64,000 nt of DNA from Pseudomonas gingeri. Its GTDB lineage: Bacteria; Pseudomonadota; Gammaproteobacteria; Pseudomonadales; Pseudomonadaceae. The notes beneath the pieces are model-generated. The model saw only the letters and a program-made list of their open reading frames with translations, did not search any database and had not been told where the DNA came from. Shown here piece by piece: positions 44,420 to 52,978 of this stretch. The stretch is from assembly GCF_013386115.1 (NCBI RefSeq), contig NZ_JACAOR010000013.1, positions 539,175 to 603,174 of the forward strand, given 5' to 3'. The stretch's first letter is position 1, and the number at the start of each line of letters is the position of its first letter. Made by a program: the position numbers and the translations under genes.

Positions 44420-45090
44420 GTTCGATGCATTGAAAGAGCAGAAGCCCGACATGGGTTTCTACCCCTGCACCGCCCGAGGACGGCGGGTGCATGACCAGGG
44501 GGCCGGGATGTTCTGATTGTTTCAGGATCGGAGCGACCTACGGGTACAGGGAGTGCCTGCGCAAGGGCCGGGTCAGGCGAAGGCAACAGGCGGCAATCTG
44601 CAGGGCGGTCCCTGTGGCTTGCCGCTGTTTCGTCGCTATGTCGTTCTGACATTAAGTGCTGATTAGTATCGGATCCAACCCGCGTCGCGACCGTATATCT
44701 AGAAAAATCCCTCGCTGGTGTTCTGCCAACCCTTGAATCTGTAAGACTTTTACGCAAGTTCTGTAGTCTTTTATTCGTCCCTTGAGATAAGAGTAATTGC
44801 TCTGGAATGGCCGGTTTACGGTAGTTTCAGCGGCAGAAACGTCTTGTTCTCGGTGCTGTGGAAGCCTGTTTCAGCCGACGTAGTCCATGCCGATTCGGCA
44901 TAGGGTAGGCGTTTACGGCATTAGACGTGCCACCCTTGCATCGGAATAGTTGCGCCTTTTTTCGCCTGCCAAAGAGCCTTCAGGCTCGCTCGCGGTGACC
45001 TTCCATGAGGCAGATGCCCATCCTTTGCGCGCGCCAAGACGTGCGGGCAAGAGGCTTCTGCCCGAGTCAACTTGAAGTAAGGGTAATGAC
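44420..45090 (+). other. Long intergenic region upstream of gltP
   Basis: These 671 bp contain no convincing gene. A weak hairpin AGAAGCCC-GACAT-GGGTTTCT at 44439-44460 may end the ivy transcript. An imperfect stem TGCACCGCC/GGCGGGTGCA lies at 44465-44491. A 29-bp copy of the sequence at 43682 lies at 44581-44609. AT-rich stretches at 44640-44800 are the best promoter candidates. AAGTAAGGGTAATGAC precedes gltP. Open frames here lack ribosome-binding sites and Pseudomonas-like codon use. Confidence 0.6.
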
Positions 45091-46422
45091 ATGAAGAAGG
45101 CAAAGCTCAGCCTCGCCTGGCAGATCCTCATCGGTCTGGTACTGGGGATTGCAATCGGCGCGCTGCTCAACCATTTCAGTGCCGAAAAGGCCTGGTGGGT
45201 CGGTAATGTCCTGCAACCGGCGGGCGACATCTTTATCCGCCTGATCAAGATGATCGTGATCCCGATTGTCATTTCCTCGCTGGTGGTCGGCATCGCCGGT
45301 GTCGGCGATGCGAAGAAGCTGGGACGCATCGGCCTCAAGACCATCATCTACTTCGAAATTGTCACCACCATCGCCATTGTCGTCGGCCTGCTGCTGGCCA
45401 ACGTGTTCCATCCGGGCACGGGCATCGACATGAGCACCCTCGGTACCGTGGATATCTCCAAGTACCAGGCGACTGCCGCCGAAGTGCAGCATGAGCATGC
45501 GTTCATCGAAACCATCCTCAACCTGATTCCCTCGAACATCTTTGCCGCCATGGCGCGTGGCGAGATGCTGCCGATCATCTTCTTCTCGGTGCTGTTCGGC
45601 CTCGGGCTGTCGAGCCTGCAGGCGGAACTGCGCGACCCGCTGGTGAAGATGTTCCAGGGCGTCTCGGAAAGCATGTTCAAGGTCACCCACATGATCATGA
45701 ATTACGCGCCGATCGGTGTGTTCGCCCTGATCGCGGTGACCGTGGCCAACTTCGGTTTCGCCTCGCTGCTGCCTCTGGCCAAGCTGGTGGTGCTGGTCTA
45801 CGTGGCGATCATCTTCTTCGCCTTTGTCGTGCTCGGCCTGATTGCCCGTCTGTTCGGGTTCTCGGTGCTCAAGCTGATGCGCATCTTCAAGGACGAGCTG
45901 GTCCTGGCCTACTCCACCGCCAGTTCGGAAACCGTGTTGCCACGGGTGATCGAGAAGATGGAAGCCTACGGTGCGCCGAAGGCCATCTGCAGCTTCGTGG
46001 TCCCGACCGGCTACTCGTTCAACCTCGACGGTTCGACCCTGTACCAGAGCATCGCGGCGATCTTCATTGCCCAGCTGTACGGCATCGACCTGTCCATCAG
46101 CCAGCAATTGCTGCTGGTGCTGACGCTGATGGTTACTTCCAAGGGCATTGCCGGCGTACCGGGCGTGTCCTTCGTGGTGCTGCTGGCGACCCTGGGCAGC
46201 GTGGGCATTCCGCTGGAAGGCCTGGCCTTCATCGCCGGTGTCGACCGCGTGATGGACATGGCGCGTACCGCCCTGAACGTGATCGGCAATGCCCTGGCGG
46301 TGCTGGTGATCGCCCGTTGGGAAGGCATGTACGACGATGCCAAGGGCCAGCGCTACTGGAATTCCCTGCCGCACTGGCGCAGCAAGGAGCCGCTGCCGGC
46401 CGGCGAGACCGCCAAGGGCTGA
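45091..46422 (+). CDS. gltP: Glutamate/aspartate:proton symporter GltP
   Basis: This 443-residue member of the dicarboxylate/amino acid:cation symporter family has eight helices and two re-entrant loops. The serine-rich tip appears as AYSTASSETVLPRV, the second tip as SKGIAGVPGVSF, and the substrate region as VDRVMDMARTALNVIGNA. IPSNIFAAMARGEMLPIIFFS is also typical, quoted here in part. PAO1 PA5479 is gltP at the same place. Specificity for glutamate/aspartate over C4-dicarboxylates is by that synteny. Confidence 0.92.
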   Translation: MKKAKLSLAWQILIGLVLGIAIGALLNHFSAEKAWWVGNVLQPAGDIFIRLIKMIVIPIVISSLVVGIAGVGDAKKLGRIGLKTIIYFEIVTTIAIVVGLLLANVFHPGTGIDMSTLGTVDISKYQATAAEVQHEHAFIETILNLIPSNIFAAMARGEMLPIIFFSVLFGLGLSSLQAELRDPLVKMFQGVSESMFKVTHMIMNYAPIGVFALIAVTVANFGFASLLPLAKLVVLVYVAIIFFAFVVLGLIARLFGFSVLKLMRIFKDELVLAYSTASSETVLPRVIEKMEAYGAPKAICSFVVPTGYSFNLDGSTLYQSIAAIFIAQLYGIDLSISQQLLLVLTLMVTSKGIAGVPGVSFVVLLATLGSVGIPLEGLAFIAGVDRVMDMARTALNVIGNALAVLVIARWEGMYDDAKGQRYWNSLPHWRSKEPLPAGETAKG

Positions 46423-46429
46423 TGACCGG

Positions 46430-46540
46430 GCATTCCCATGCTCCGCGTGGGAATGCTTCACCGGATGCTCCGCGTCCGGCTTTTCGGCGGCGACGCAGAG
46501 CGTCGAGGGCTGCATTCCCACGCGGAGCGTGGGAACGATC
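46430..46540. repeat. Large palindromic GTTCCCACGC-type repeat after gltP
   Basis: Inverted arms CATTCCCATGCTCCGCGTGG (46431-46450) and CCCACGCGGAGCGTGGGAAC (46518-46537) enclose smaller inverted units CGGATGCTCCGCGTCCG and GACGCAGAGCGTC. The whole 110 bp is a nested palindrome. It starts a few bases after the gltP stop. Confidence 0.85.
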
Positions 46541-46551
46541 AGCGGTACAGA

Positions 46552-46582
46552 CAAACCCCGGACTTTCCGGGGTTTGTTGTTT
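46552..46582 (+). terminator. Intrinsic terminator after gltP
   Basis: CAAACCCCGGA-CTT-TCCGGGGTTTG is a perfect 11-bp stem with a 3-nt loop, followed by TTGTTT. It separates gltP and its repeat from the next gene, which starts 47 bp later. Confidence 0.88.
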
Positions 46583-46628
46583 CCGGCCCGACCGCTATCA
46601 TTCGCCGCATCTTCAAGGAGTTCTTTCG

Positions 46629-47858
46629 ATGCTCAATGGCCTCTGGCTCGGCTTCTTCCTGGTGGCAATGGTCTCGGCCCTGGCGCAATGGCTGGTGGGC
46701 GGCAACAGCGGGATCTTCGCCGTCATGGTGGAAAGCATCTTCGCCATGGCCAAGCTGTCGGTCGAGGTGATGGTCCTGCTGTTCGGCACCCTGACCCTCT
46801 GGCTCGGTTTCCTGCGGATCGCCGAAAAGGCCGGGATCGTCGACTGGCTGGCCAGGGCCCTCGGCCCTCTGTTCAGCCGCCTGATGCCGGAAGTGCCGCG
46901 CGGCCACCCGGCCATCGGCCTGATCACCCTCAATTTCGCCGCCAACGGCCTGGGCCTGGACAACGCCGCCACGCCCATCGGCCTCAAGGCCATGCGCGCC
47001 CTGCAGGAACTCAATCCGAGCCAGACCGTGGCGAGCAATGCGCAGATCCTGTTCCTGGTGCTCAACGCCTCGTCGCTGACCCTGCTGCCGGTGACCATCT
47101 TCATGTACCGCGCCCAGCAGGGGGCGCCCGACCCGACCCTGGTGTTCCTGCCGATCCTGCTGGCCACCAGCGCCTCAACCCTGGTCGGCCTGCTCTCGGT
47201 GGCGGTGATGCAGCGCCTGCGCCTGTGGGACCCGGTGGTGCTGGCCTATCTGGTTCCCGGCGCGCTGATCCTCGGTGGCTTCATGGCGGTGCTGGCCGGC
47301 TTGTCGGCGACAGCCCTGGCGGCCCTGTCGTCGATCCTCGGCAACCTGACCCTGTTCGGCCTGATCATGCTGTTCTTGGTGATCGGCGCGCTGCGCAAGG
47401 TGAAGGTCTACGAGGCGTTCATCGAAGGCGCCAAGGAAGGCTTCGACGTTGCCAGGAACCTGTTGCCGTACCTGGTGGCGATGCTCTGTGCGATTGGTGT
47501 GCTGCGCGCTTCCGGGGCGCTGGACTTCGGTCTCGACGGCATTCGCCACCTGGTGCAGTGGGCCGGCTGGGACACGCGTTTTGTCGATGCGCTGCCGACG
47601 GCGATGGTCAAGCCGTTCTCCGGCAGTGCCGCCCGGGCGATGCTGATCGAGACCATGAAGACCCAGGGCGTGGACAGTTTCCCGGCCCTTGTGGCGGCGA
47701 CCATCCAGGGCAGTACCGAAACCACCTTCTATGTGCTGGCGGTGTACTTCGGCGCGGTGAATATCCAGCGCGCCCGCCATGCGGTGGGCTGCGCCCTGCT
47801 GGCGGAGCTGGCCGGGGTGCTGGCGGCCATTGGGGTGTGTTACTGGTTCTTCGGCTAA
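46629..47858 (+). CDS. Nucleoside-recognition (Gate) domain membrane protein, SpmA/SpmB-like
   Basis: The protein has 409 residues and about ten membrane helices. Two Gate-domain halves are visible: LWLGFLRIAEKAGIVDWLAR with NFAANGLGLDNAATPIGLKA, and the C-terminal VKPFSGSAARAMLIETMKTQ with STETTFYVLAVYFGA. It resembles fused SpmA and SpmB, which in sporulating bacteria act together. In pseudomonads the role is unknown. The start at 46629 follows AAGGAGTTCTTTCG. It is a transporter-like protein by fold. The substrate is not inferable. Confidence 0.85.
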   Translation: MLNGLWLGFFLVAMVSALAQWLVGGNSGIFAVMVESIFAMAKLSVEVMVLLFGTLTLWLGFLRIAEKAGIVDWLARALGPLFSRLMPEVPRGHPAIGLITLNFAANGLGLDNAATPIGLKAMRALQELNPSQTVASNAQILFLVLNASSLTLLPVTIFMYRAQQGAPDPTLVFLPILLATSASTLVGLLSVAVMQRLRLWDPVVLAYLVPGALILGGFMAVLAGLSATALAALSSILGNLTLFGLIMLFLVIGALRKVKVYEAFIEGAKEGFDVARNLLPYLVAMLCAIGVLRASGALDFGLDGIRHLVQWAGWDTRFVDALPTAMVKPFSGSAARAMLIETMKTQGVDSFPALVAATIQGSTETTFYVLAVYFGAVNIQRARHAVGCALLAELAGVLAAIGVCYWFFG

Positions 47859-47893
47859 AACCAGTGCTCGTCTGTGAGGGCGATGCAAGATTC

Positions 47894-48130
47894 AGCGGCC
47901 ATCGCCGGCAAGCCAGCTCCTACAGTACGGAGTTCACCACGAAATAGCGTTGAGCCGAGAACCTTGTAGGAGCTGGCAAGCCAGTTCCCATGGTTCGGTG
48001 CCCCACCGCGAAATATGGTTGGGCCGGGAGCCCTGTGGGAACTGGCAAGCCAGCTCTCATGGTTCGGTGCCTCACCGCGAAATATCGTTGAGTCGGGAAC
48101 CCTGTGGGAGCTGGCTTGCCAGCGATAGGG
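47894..48130. repeat. 69-bp tandem repeats built on REP cores
   Basis: Two complete 69-bp units and a third partial one start at GAAATA 47941, 48010 and 48079. Each contains GAAATA, GTTGAGCCGGGA, a REP-like core GGAGCTGGCAAGCCAG and ATGGTTCGGTGCC. The first two cores are short palindromes. The last unit ends in the usual REP GGGAGCTGGCTTGCCAGCGA. A further REP half lies at 47903-47925. The gap 47859-48133 holds no real gene. An open frame through the repeats is an artefact of the unit being 23 codons long. Confidence 0.85.
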
Positions 48131-48133
48131 CCC

Positions 48134-48766
48134 TCAGCGTTTAGCCGAGCTCTCGCCTTGTTGCACCGCCCAGCCGATCACCTGCCCGGTCAGTTTGTCG
48201 CCGGCCTGGCCGAAGCCCGCGACCACGCCGGGCACCTGCTTGTCACCGATCGGCTGGCGCACTTCAAAGCGCCGGCTGGCGAGAATCCGCTGGTCACTGC
48301 CGCGCACCAGCCGCGCATCGAAGCGGATCACCACCTCGGCGTCCTGTCCGCGGTATTCGGTCTGGAACGCCTGCAACTCTCCGCCCAGCTCGAAATCCGC
48401 CTGCAGGTTGCTGTCGTCGGTGCTCAGCAGGCGCACCCGACCGTCGCGCTGGAAGGCGTCGAGAATACGGTTGCGCAGCAGCACCGGCGCCGGATCGCTC
48501 CAGCGCGAAGCCTTGTAGTGGCTGATCAGGTCGCCCTGGGGCACCACGGCGATGTTCGGGTTGTTCAGCGCATCGCTTGCAATGGGCTTGGCAATCCGCA
48601 ACGACCAGTCGACCGGCAGGCTGTTGGCGGCCGGGAGGCTGTTCTGTGCCGTCGGCAGTCGATAGACATCCGCCGGTTCCGCCTGGGGTAGGATCGAGCA
48701 GGCGCTGCCCAGGGCCAGGCCGGTGATCAGGGTCAGTTGGCTCAGGGCGCGACGGGCAGGCCTCAT
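48134..48766 (-). CDS. PqiC-type ABC transport auxiliary lipoprotein
   Basis: The protein has 210 residues, a signal peptide and lipobox GSAC (Cys23). The mature domain matches the ABC-type auxiliary (DUF330/YmbA) family: SLPVDWSLRIAKPIASDALNNP, IAVVPQGDLISHYKASRW, and a C-terminal helix ending in VIGWAVQQ. These proteins sit in the outer membrane and work with MCE-domain proteins in lipid transport. It starts within the stop of the MlaD-like gene (4-bp overlap) and is the last gene of the cluster. Confidence 0.88.
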   Translation of the reverse strand: MRPARRALSQLTLITGLALGSACSILPQAEPADVYRLPTAQNSLPAANSLPVDWSLRIAKPIASDALNNPNIAVVPQGDLISHYKASRWSDPAPVLLRNRILDAFQRDGRVRLLSTDDSNLQADFELGGELQAFQTEYRGQDAEVVIRFDARLVRGSDQRILASRRFEVRQPIGDKQVPGVVAGFGQAGDKLTGQVIGWAVQQGESSAKR

Positions 48767-49701
48767 GGGGTGAATTCCTTGTTCTTGTCACGGCCGAGCA
48801 GATAGCCGCTGGGGTTGGCGTTCAAGCGTTGCGAAATGGTCCGCAGGGTACTCAGGGTGTCACGCAGCTCGCGGATCGCCGGGGCCAGCTCATTGAGGCC
48901 TTGCAAGCCGCTGTTGACCGAATCCTGATTGTTGGCCAGCAGCTTGTTGATGGTAGCGCTGCTCTGTTCCAGCGATTGCATGGCGCGTTCGGCGCTGCCC
49001 AGGGCCTGGGTGCCCTGCTTGTCGAGCAGGTTGTTGGCGTTGCGCATCAGCAGCGAGGTCTGTTCCAGGGTGGCACTCACCTGCTTGCTGACCTGGGTCA
49101 TCTGCTGCAGGGTCTGGCGGATATCGTCGCGCTGGCCGGCGATGGCGCCGGTGGTCTGCTGGAGGTTGTCGAGGGTCTGGCTGACATGCTCGACGTTCTC
49201 CCGGGAGAACATGGCGTTGGCGTTGTGCAGCAGCAGGTTGATGCCGCTCATCAGGTCGTTGCTGTCGTTCAGCAGGCGTGAAATGGGCGATGGCGTGGCG
49301 ATGATCTCCGGCAGGTTGCCGTCCTTGCCCTTCAGCTCCGGGCTTTGCGGGGTACCGCCGCTGAGCTGGATCAGCGAGGTGCCGGTGATGCCGGTCAGAG
49401 CCAGCTTGGCCCGGGTGTCTTCCTTGATCGGGGTGTCGCCGAGCAGACGGATGCGCGCGAGGACCCGGCGCGGATCCTTCGGATCGAGGCTCAGTTGCAG
49501 CACGTCACCGACCTTGATCCCGCTGTACTGCACCGGGCTGCCCTTGGACAGGCCGCTGACCGCCTCGTTGAAGACCACCTCGTAGTCCTTGAAGGCCGTG
49601 TCGACGCTGGACTTGGCCAGCCACAGGCCGAAGAACAGGGCGCCGAGCACCACCAGTACGCTGAACAGGCCGATCATCACATGATGGGCACGGGTTTCCA
49701 T
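48763..49701 (-). CDS. MlaD-family (MCE domain) lipid transport protein
   Basis: The protein has 312 residues with one N-terminal membrane anchor (VMIGLFSVLVVLGALFFGLWL). A single MCE domain (about 40-120: VVFNEAVSGLSKGSPVQYSG, GITGTSLIQLSGG) is followed by a long helical tail with heptad-like repeats (about 150-290). The ATG at 49701 lies 1 bp after the ATPase stop. It is longer than E. coli MlaD (about 180 residues). The tail is expected to extend a periplasmic lipid channel. It is part of the permease/ATPase/MCE/lipoprotein set here. Confidence 0.9.
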   Translation of the reverse strand: METRAHHVMIGLFSVLVVLGALFFGLWLAKSSVDTAFKDYEVVFNEAVSGLSKGSPVQYSGIKVGDVLQLSLDPKDPRRVLARIRLLGDTPIKEDTRAKLALTGITGTSLIQLSGGTPQSPELKGKDGNLPEIIATPSPISRLLNDSNDLMSGINLLLHNANAMFSRENVEHVSQTLDNLQQTTGAIAGQRDDIRQTLQQMTQVSKQVSATLEQTSLLMRNANNLLDKQGTQALGSAERAMQSLEQSSATINKLLANNQDSVNSGLQGLNELAPAIRELRDTLSTLRTISQRLNANPSGYLLGRDKNKEFTP

Positions 49702-49702
49702 C

Positions 49703-50524
49703 TCATCCCTCCTTGAGCGGTGTCGCCGCTTCGAATGCGGCGCGGCCACGGGGGCCATGGAAGTATTCGTGAATCCACGGGTCGTCGGTTTCGGCGACCC
49801 GTTCGATAGCGTCCGCCACCAGTACGCGTTTCTGTGCCAGCACCGCCACCCGATCGGTGATGGTGTAGAGGGTGTCGAGGTCATGGGTGACCAGGAACAC
49901 GCTCAGGCCCAGGGCATCGCGCAGTGTCAGGATCAACTGGTCGAAGGCGGCGGCGCCGATGGGATCGAGGCCTGCGGTGGGTTCGTCGAGAAACAGGATA
50001 TCCGGGTCCAGCGCCAGGGCCCGGGCCAGGGCGGCCCGCTTGATCATGCCGCCGGACAGCGAAGCCGGGTATTTGTTGGCGGCGGACAGCGGCAATCCGG
50101 CCAGGGCCAGTTTCACGCAGGCCAGATGCTCGGCGTCGACGCGACTGAGGCCGGCGTGTTCGATCAGCGGCAGGGCGACGTTCTCGGTGACGGTCAGCGA
50201 GGAAAACAGCGCGCCCTTCTGGAACAGCACGCCAAAGCGCCGCTCGACCTGCGAGCGGGCCTGTTCCGAGAGGCTCGGCAGGTCCTGGCCGAACACCCGC
50301 ACCTCGCCCTCGCTGGGCCGGCGCAGGCCGATGATGCTGCGCATCAGCACCGACTTGCCGCTGCCGGAGCCGCCGACGACGGCGAGGATCTCGCCCTTGT
50401 ACAGGTCCAGGTCGAGGTTTTCGTGCACGCTCTGGCTGCCGAAACGATTGCACAGGCCGCGGACCTGGATCACCGCTTCGCTCCTGATCGCCGCTTCGCT
50501 GGGCGGCCGCGCCACCCGGCTCAC
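49703..50524 (-). CDS. MlaF-like ABC transporter ATP-binding protein
   Basis: This 273-residue protein has a GTG start overlapping the permease stop (GTGA at 50524). Walker A is GGSGSGKSVL, the signature is LSGGMIKRAALARAL, and Walker B is ILFLDEPTAGLDP with LVTHDLDTL. LSGGM in place of LSGGQ is typical of Mla/Ttg2 ATPases. It powers phospholipid movement with the STAS-permease. The longer open frame upstream overlaps the permease and is not used. Confidence 0.92.
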   Translation of the reverse strand: MSRVARPPSEAAIRSEAVIQVRGLCNRFGSQSVHENLDLDLYKGEILAVVGGSGSGKSVLMRSIIGLRRPSEGEVRVFGQDLPSLSEQARSQVERRFGVLFQKGALFSSLTVTENVALPLIEHAGLSRVDAEHLACVKLALAGLPLSAANKYPASLSGGMIKRAALARALALDPDILFLDEPTAGLDPIGAAAFDQLILTLRDALGLSVFLVTHDLDTLYTITDRVAVLAQKRVLVADAIERVAETDDPWIHEYFHGPRGRAAFEAATPLKEG

Positions 50525-51666
50525 CAGCCCATCTCCATGAAGAACAGGGCGGCGACGGCGTCCAGCACGATCACGATAAAGATCGACTGGACCACGCTGG
50601 AGGTGGTGTGGGCGCCGACCGACTCGGCGCTGCCGCTGACCTTGAAGCCCTCCAGGCAACCGACGGCGGCGATCAGGAAGGCAAAGAAGGGTGCCTTCAC
50701 CAGACCGACCAGAAAGTGCTGGGCGCCGATATCGGCCTGCAGCAGGGAAAGGAACATTGCTGGCGAGATGCCCAGCGACAGCGCGCAGACCACGCCGCCG
50801 CCGACAATCCCGCAGAGCATGGCGAGGAAGGTCAGCATCGGCAGCGCGATCAGCAGCGCCAGGACCCGCGGCAGCACCAGCAACTCCATGGGATCGAGGC
50901 CGAGGGTGCGAATGGCGTCGATTTCCTCGTTGGCCTTCATCGAGCCGATTTGCGCGGTAAAGGCGCTGGCGGTGCGGCCGGCCATCAGGATTGCGGTCAG
51001 CAGCACGCCGAATTCACGCAGGAAGGAGAACGCCACCAGGTCCACGGTGAAGATACTGGCGCCGAAGCTTGCCAGCACGGTCGCGCCGAGAAACGCCACC
51101 ACGGCTCCCACCAGGAAGGTCAGCAGCGCAACGATGGGCGCGGCGTCGAGGCCGGTCTGTTCGATGTGGGCGACCATGGGCGTGATCCGCCAGCGCGAGG
51201 GGCGCAACAGGCTGCGGGCGAAGGTCTCGAGGATCAGGCCGATGAAGCCCAGCAGTTGCAGGGTGTCTTTCCACACCTGGTCGACGGCGCGGCCGATCCT
51301 TTCGAGCAACTGCATGCCGGCGGCCTGCTCCGGTTCCTTGACCGGTTCGCAGAAGTCCGCCAGCGAGCAGTACACGGTTTGCAGCAATGCTCGGTCGGCA
51401 GCGGACAGGTGCTCGGCATGGTCGGCCAACTGGCCGAGGCGTTCGGCACCCAGCAGTTCCACCAGCAACGAGGCGCCGGCGGTGTCGAGGGCGCCCAGTT
51501 GATCGAGGTCGACGGCCGCGGCGGCGTCATAGTTGCCGATCAGCCCGGCGGTGCGCTTTTTCAGCGCGGTGTAGTGGGCCAGCGTCCAGTCGCCGCTGAT
51601 CCGCAGGCGTACGGGCGTGCTCGAGGTGTCCAATTGGGCATTGCCGGCCATCGCGCTGATGATCAT
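50521..51666 (-). CDS. MlaE-family permease with fused N-terminal STAS domain
   Basis: The protein has 381 residues. The N-terminal 110 residues form a STAS-like domain (TPVRLRISGDWTLAHYTAL, AAAVDLDQLGALDTAGASLL). The remaining residues form a MlaE permease with about six helices (AFTAQIGSMKANEEIDAIRT is the family signature). The start ATG at 51666 has GGAG 5 nt upstream. An in-frame ATG at 51696 is less likely. In E. coli the STAS part is a separate protein, MlaB. The fusion is common in non-Mla paralogous lipid transporters. Confidence 0.92.
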   Translation of the reverse strand: MIISAMAGNAQLDTSSTPVRLRISGDWTLAHYTALKKRTAGLIGNYDAAAAVDLDQLGALDTAGASLLVELLGAERLGQLADHAEHLSAADRALLQTVYCSLADFCEPVKEPEQAAGMQLLERIGRAVDQVWKDTLQLLGFIGLILETFARSLLRPSRWRITPMVAHIEQTGLDAAPIVALLTFLVGAVVAFLGATVLASFGASIFTVDLVAFSFLREFGVLLTAILMAGRTASAFTAQIGSMKANEEIDAIRTLGLDPMELLVLPRVLALLIALPMLTFLAMLCGIVGGGVVCALSLGISPAMFLSLLQADIGAQHFLVGLVKAPFFAFLIAAVGCLEGFKVSGSAESVGAHTTSSVVQSIFIVIVLDAVAALFFMEMGW

Positions 51667-51729
51667 GAGCTCCGTGCTGGATAGGCGTTTGCGCAAAGCA
51701 CTTTAATAGCACGACCGGTTGGCGAATCA

Positions 51730-52770
51730 CTAGGACCCTTGTGCGGTGTTTGCGGGTTGTTCCTGGTCGGTGATCTCGAAACGCAATACGCCGAGCATCT
51801 GCCCGTCCTCGGTGAGCACCCGCACCAGCCAGTGTCCGCTCGGGTCGGCCGGGAAGTTCTGCTTGTGGGTCCAGGCACGATAGCCCTCCTTGCGCCCACC
51901 GTGGATATCCAGGGCGATCCGGTCGACCTCCTGCCCGTTGAATTCCCAGACATGGTAGATCCGCTCGTCCAGCCCGCGCGGTGCGTTGATCGAAGTGTAG
52001 GCATAGAGCCCGGCGTTGCGCACCTGGCTGGCGCTGACCTGTTTCAGGCTGTCGCCGGGGGTGCGGTCCTGCAATTGCGTGGTCACCGCGACTTCGGTCA
52101 TCCACAGGGTCGCGGGCGGGACCCACGAGCGCAGCAGCCAGCCCGAGCCGCCGATGGCCAGGGTCACGCTGACCAGCATCAGCCAGCCGCGCACGCTGCG
52201 CAGCGGCAGGCTGACCGCCAGGCTGGGGATCGACAGCAGCATGGCGGTGCCCAGGGCCAGCTTGTAGCTCTCGGCGGTGGTCAGGTGCAGGATGATTGGC
52301 AGCGCGGTGAGCAACGCGGCGAACAGCGTCAGGGTATGCAGGCCGAGCAGCAGCCAGCGTTTCGGCGCCAGCCACTTGTAGTACAGCGGGTCGGTGATCG
52401 ACACCAGCGCCGCCGCGCCGAGCAGGCTGGTGAATACCAGTTGGCCGCTGTTCCAGGTGGTGGTGATGAAAAAGAATGGCAGGACGAAGAACAGGCTTTC
52501 CTGGTGGATCAATTGCGTCGCATAACGCAACAGCGGTTCCGGGATCTCGCGCTTGAACAGCCGGCTGAACAGTTGGGTCAGGGCGTTTTCCAGCATCAGC
52601 CAGAGCCAGCTCAGCAACAGCACGATGGCGATCAGGCTGGCCTTGCTCTGCTGGCGGTCGACCAGGATGAAACTGGCGATCCCCGAGCAGAAGCCAAAGG
52701 CCGCGATAACCCCCGGATAACGCTTCATCAGTTCGAGGAGGCGCTGGATCAAGAGGGTCAGTTTCGGCAT
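51730..52770 (-). CDS. DUF5924/DUF2914-type membrane protein
   Basis: The protein has 346 residues. Seven to eight hydrophobic helices (about 1-225) are followed by a soluble C-terminal domain (about 235-335: LWMTEVAVTTQLQDRTPGDS, YHVWEFNGQEVDRIALDI, GHWLVRVLTEDGQMLG). That domain matches the DUF2914 pattern seen at the end of other Pseudomonas membrane proteins. The start at 52770 gives MPKLTLL. No function is known to me. It is read in the same direction as the lipid ABC cluster, 63 bp upstream of its permease, but need not belong to it. Confidence 0.8.
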   Translation of the reverse strand: MPKLTLLIQRLLELMKRYPGVIAAFGFCSGIASFILVDRQQSKASLIAIVLLLSWLWLMLENALTQLFSRLFKREIPEPLLRYATQLIHQESLFFVLPFFFITTTWNSGQLVFTSLLGAAALVSITDPLYYKWLAPKRWLLLGLHTLTLFAALLTALPIILHLTTAESYKLALGTAMLLSIPSLAVSLPLRSVRGWLMLVSVTLAIGGSGWLLRSWVPPATLWMTEVAVTTQLQDRTPGDSLKQVSASQVRNAGLYAYTSINAPRGLDERIYHVWEFNGQEVDRIALDIHGGRKEGYRAWTHKQNFPADPSGHWLVRVLTEDGQMLGVLRFEITDQEQPANTAQGS

Positions 52771-52871
52771 TCGGCGATTCACAGGGCTGGCGGGAGAAAT
52801 ACCCTGACACAATACCGTTTTAACGCCGGGGATGGGAGCAAGCGTATTTGATGGCTCCTGGTGCCAGTGGT

Positions 52872-52977
52872 GATCGTTGCCACGCGCGGCAAAGCATGCA
52901 GCCCGTGACGCTCGGCGTCACAAAGCGGACGCAGAGCGTCCAGGGAGGCATTCCCACGCGGAGCGTGGGAACGATCC
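52872..52977. repeat. GTTCCCACGC-type repeat between DUF5924 and M16 genes
   Basis: Left arm GATCGTTGCCACGCGCGGCA, middle inverted units GTGACGCTCGGCGTCAC and CGGACGCAGAGCGTCC, right arm CCCACGCGGAGCGTGGGAAC plus GATC. The order of parts mirrors the element at 46430. The right end is 2 bp from the peptidase stop codon. Confidence 0.82.
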
Positions 52978-52978
52978 T

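Noticed and set aside
44913..45347. Open frames on the minus strand over the gltP leader and 5' end.
   Set aside because: They run antisense to a clear transporter gene and lack start signals and family features.
47941..48130. Direct repeats considered as a CRISPR array or as a repeat protein gene (64 codons).
   Set aside because: The 69-bp units are contiguous with no unique spacers, include REP cores, and no cas gene is near. The open frame has no ribosome-binding site and exists because 69 is divisible by three.
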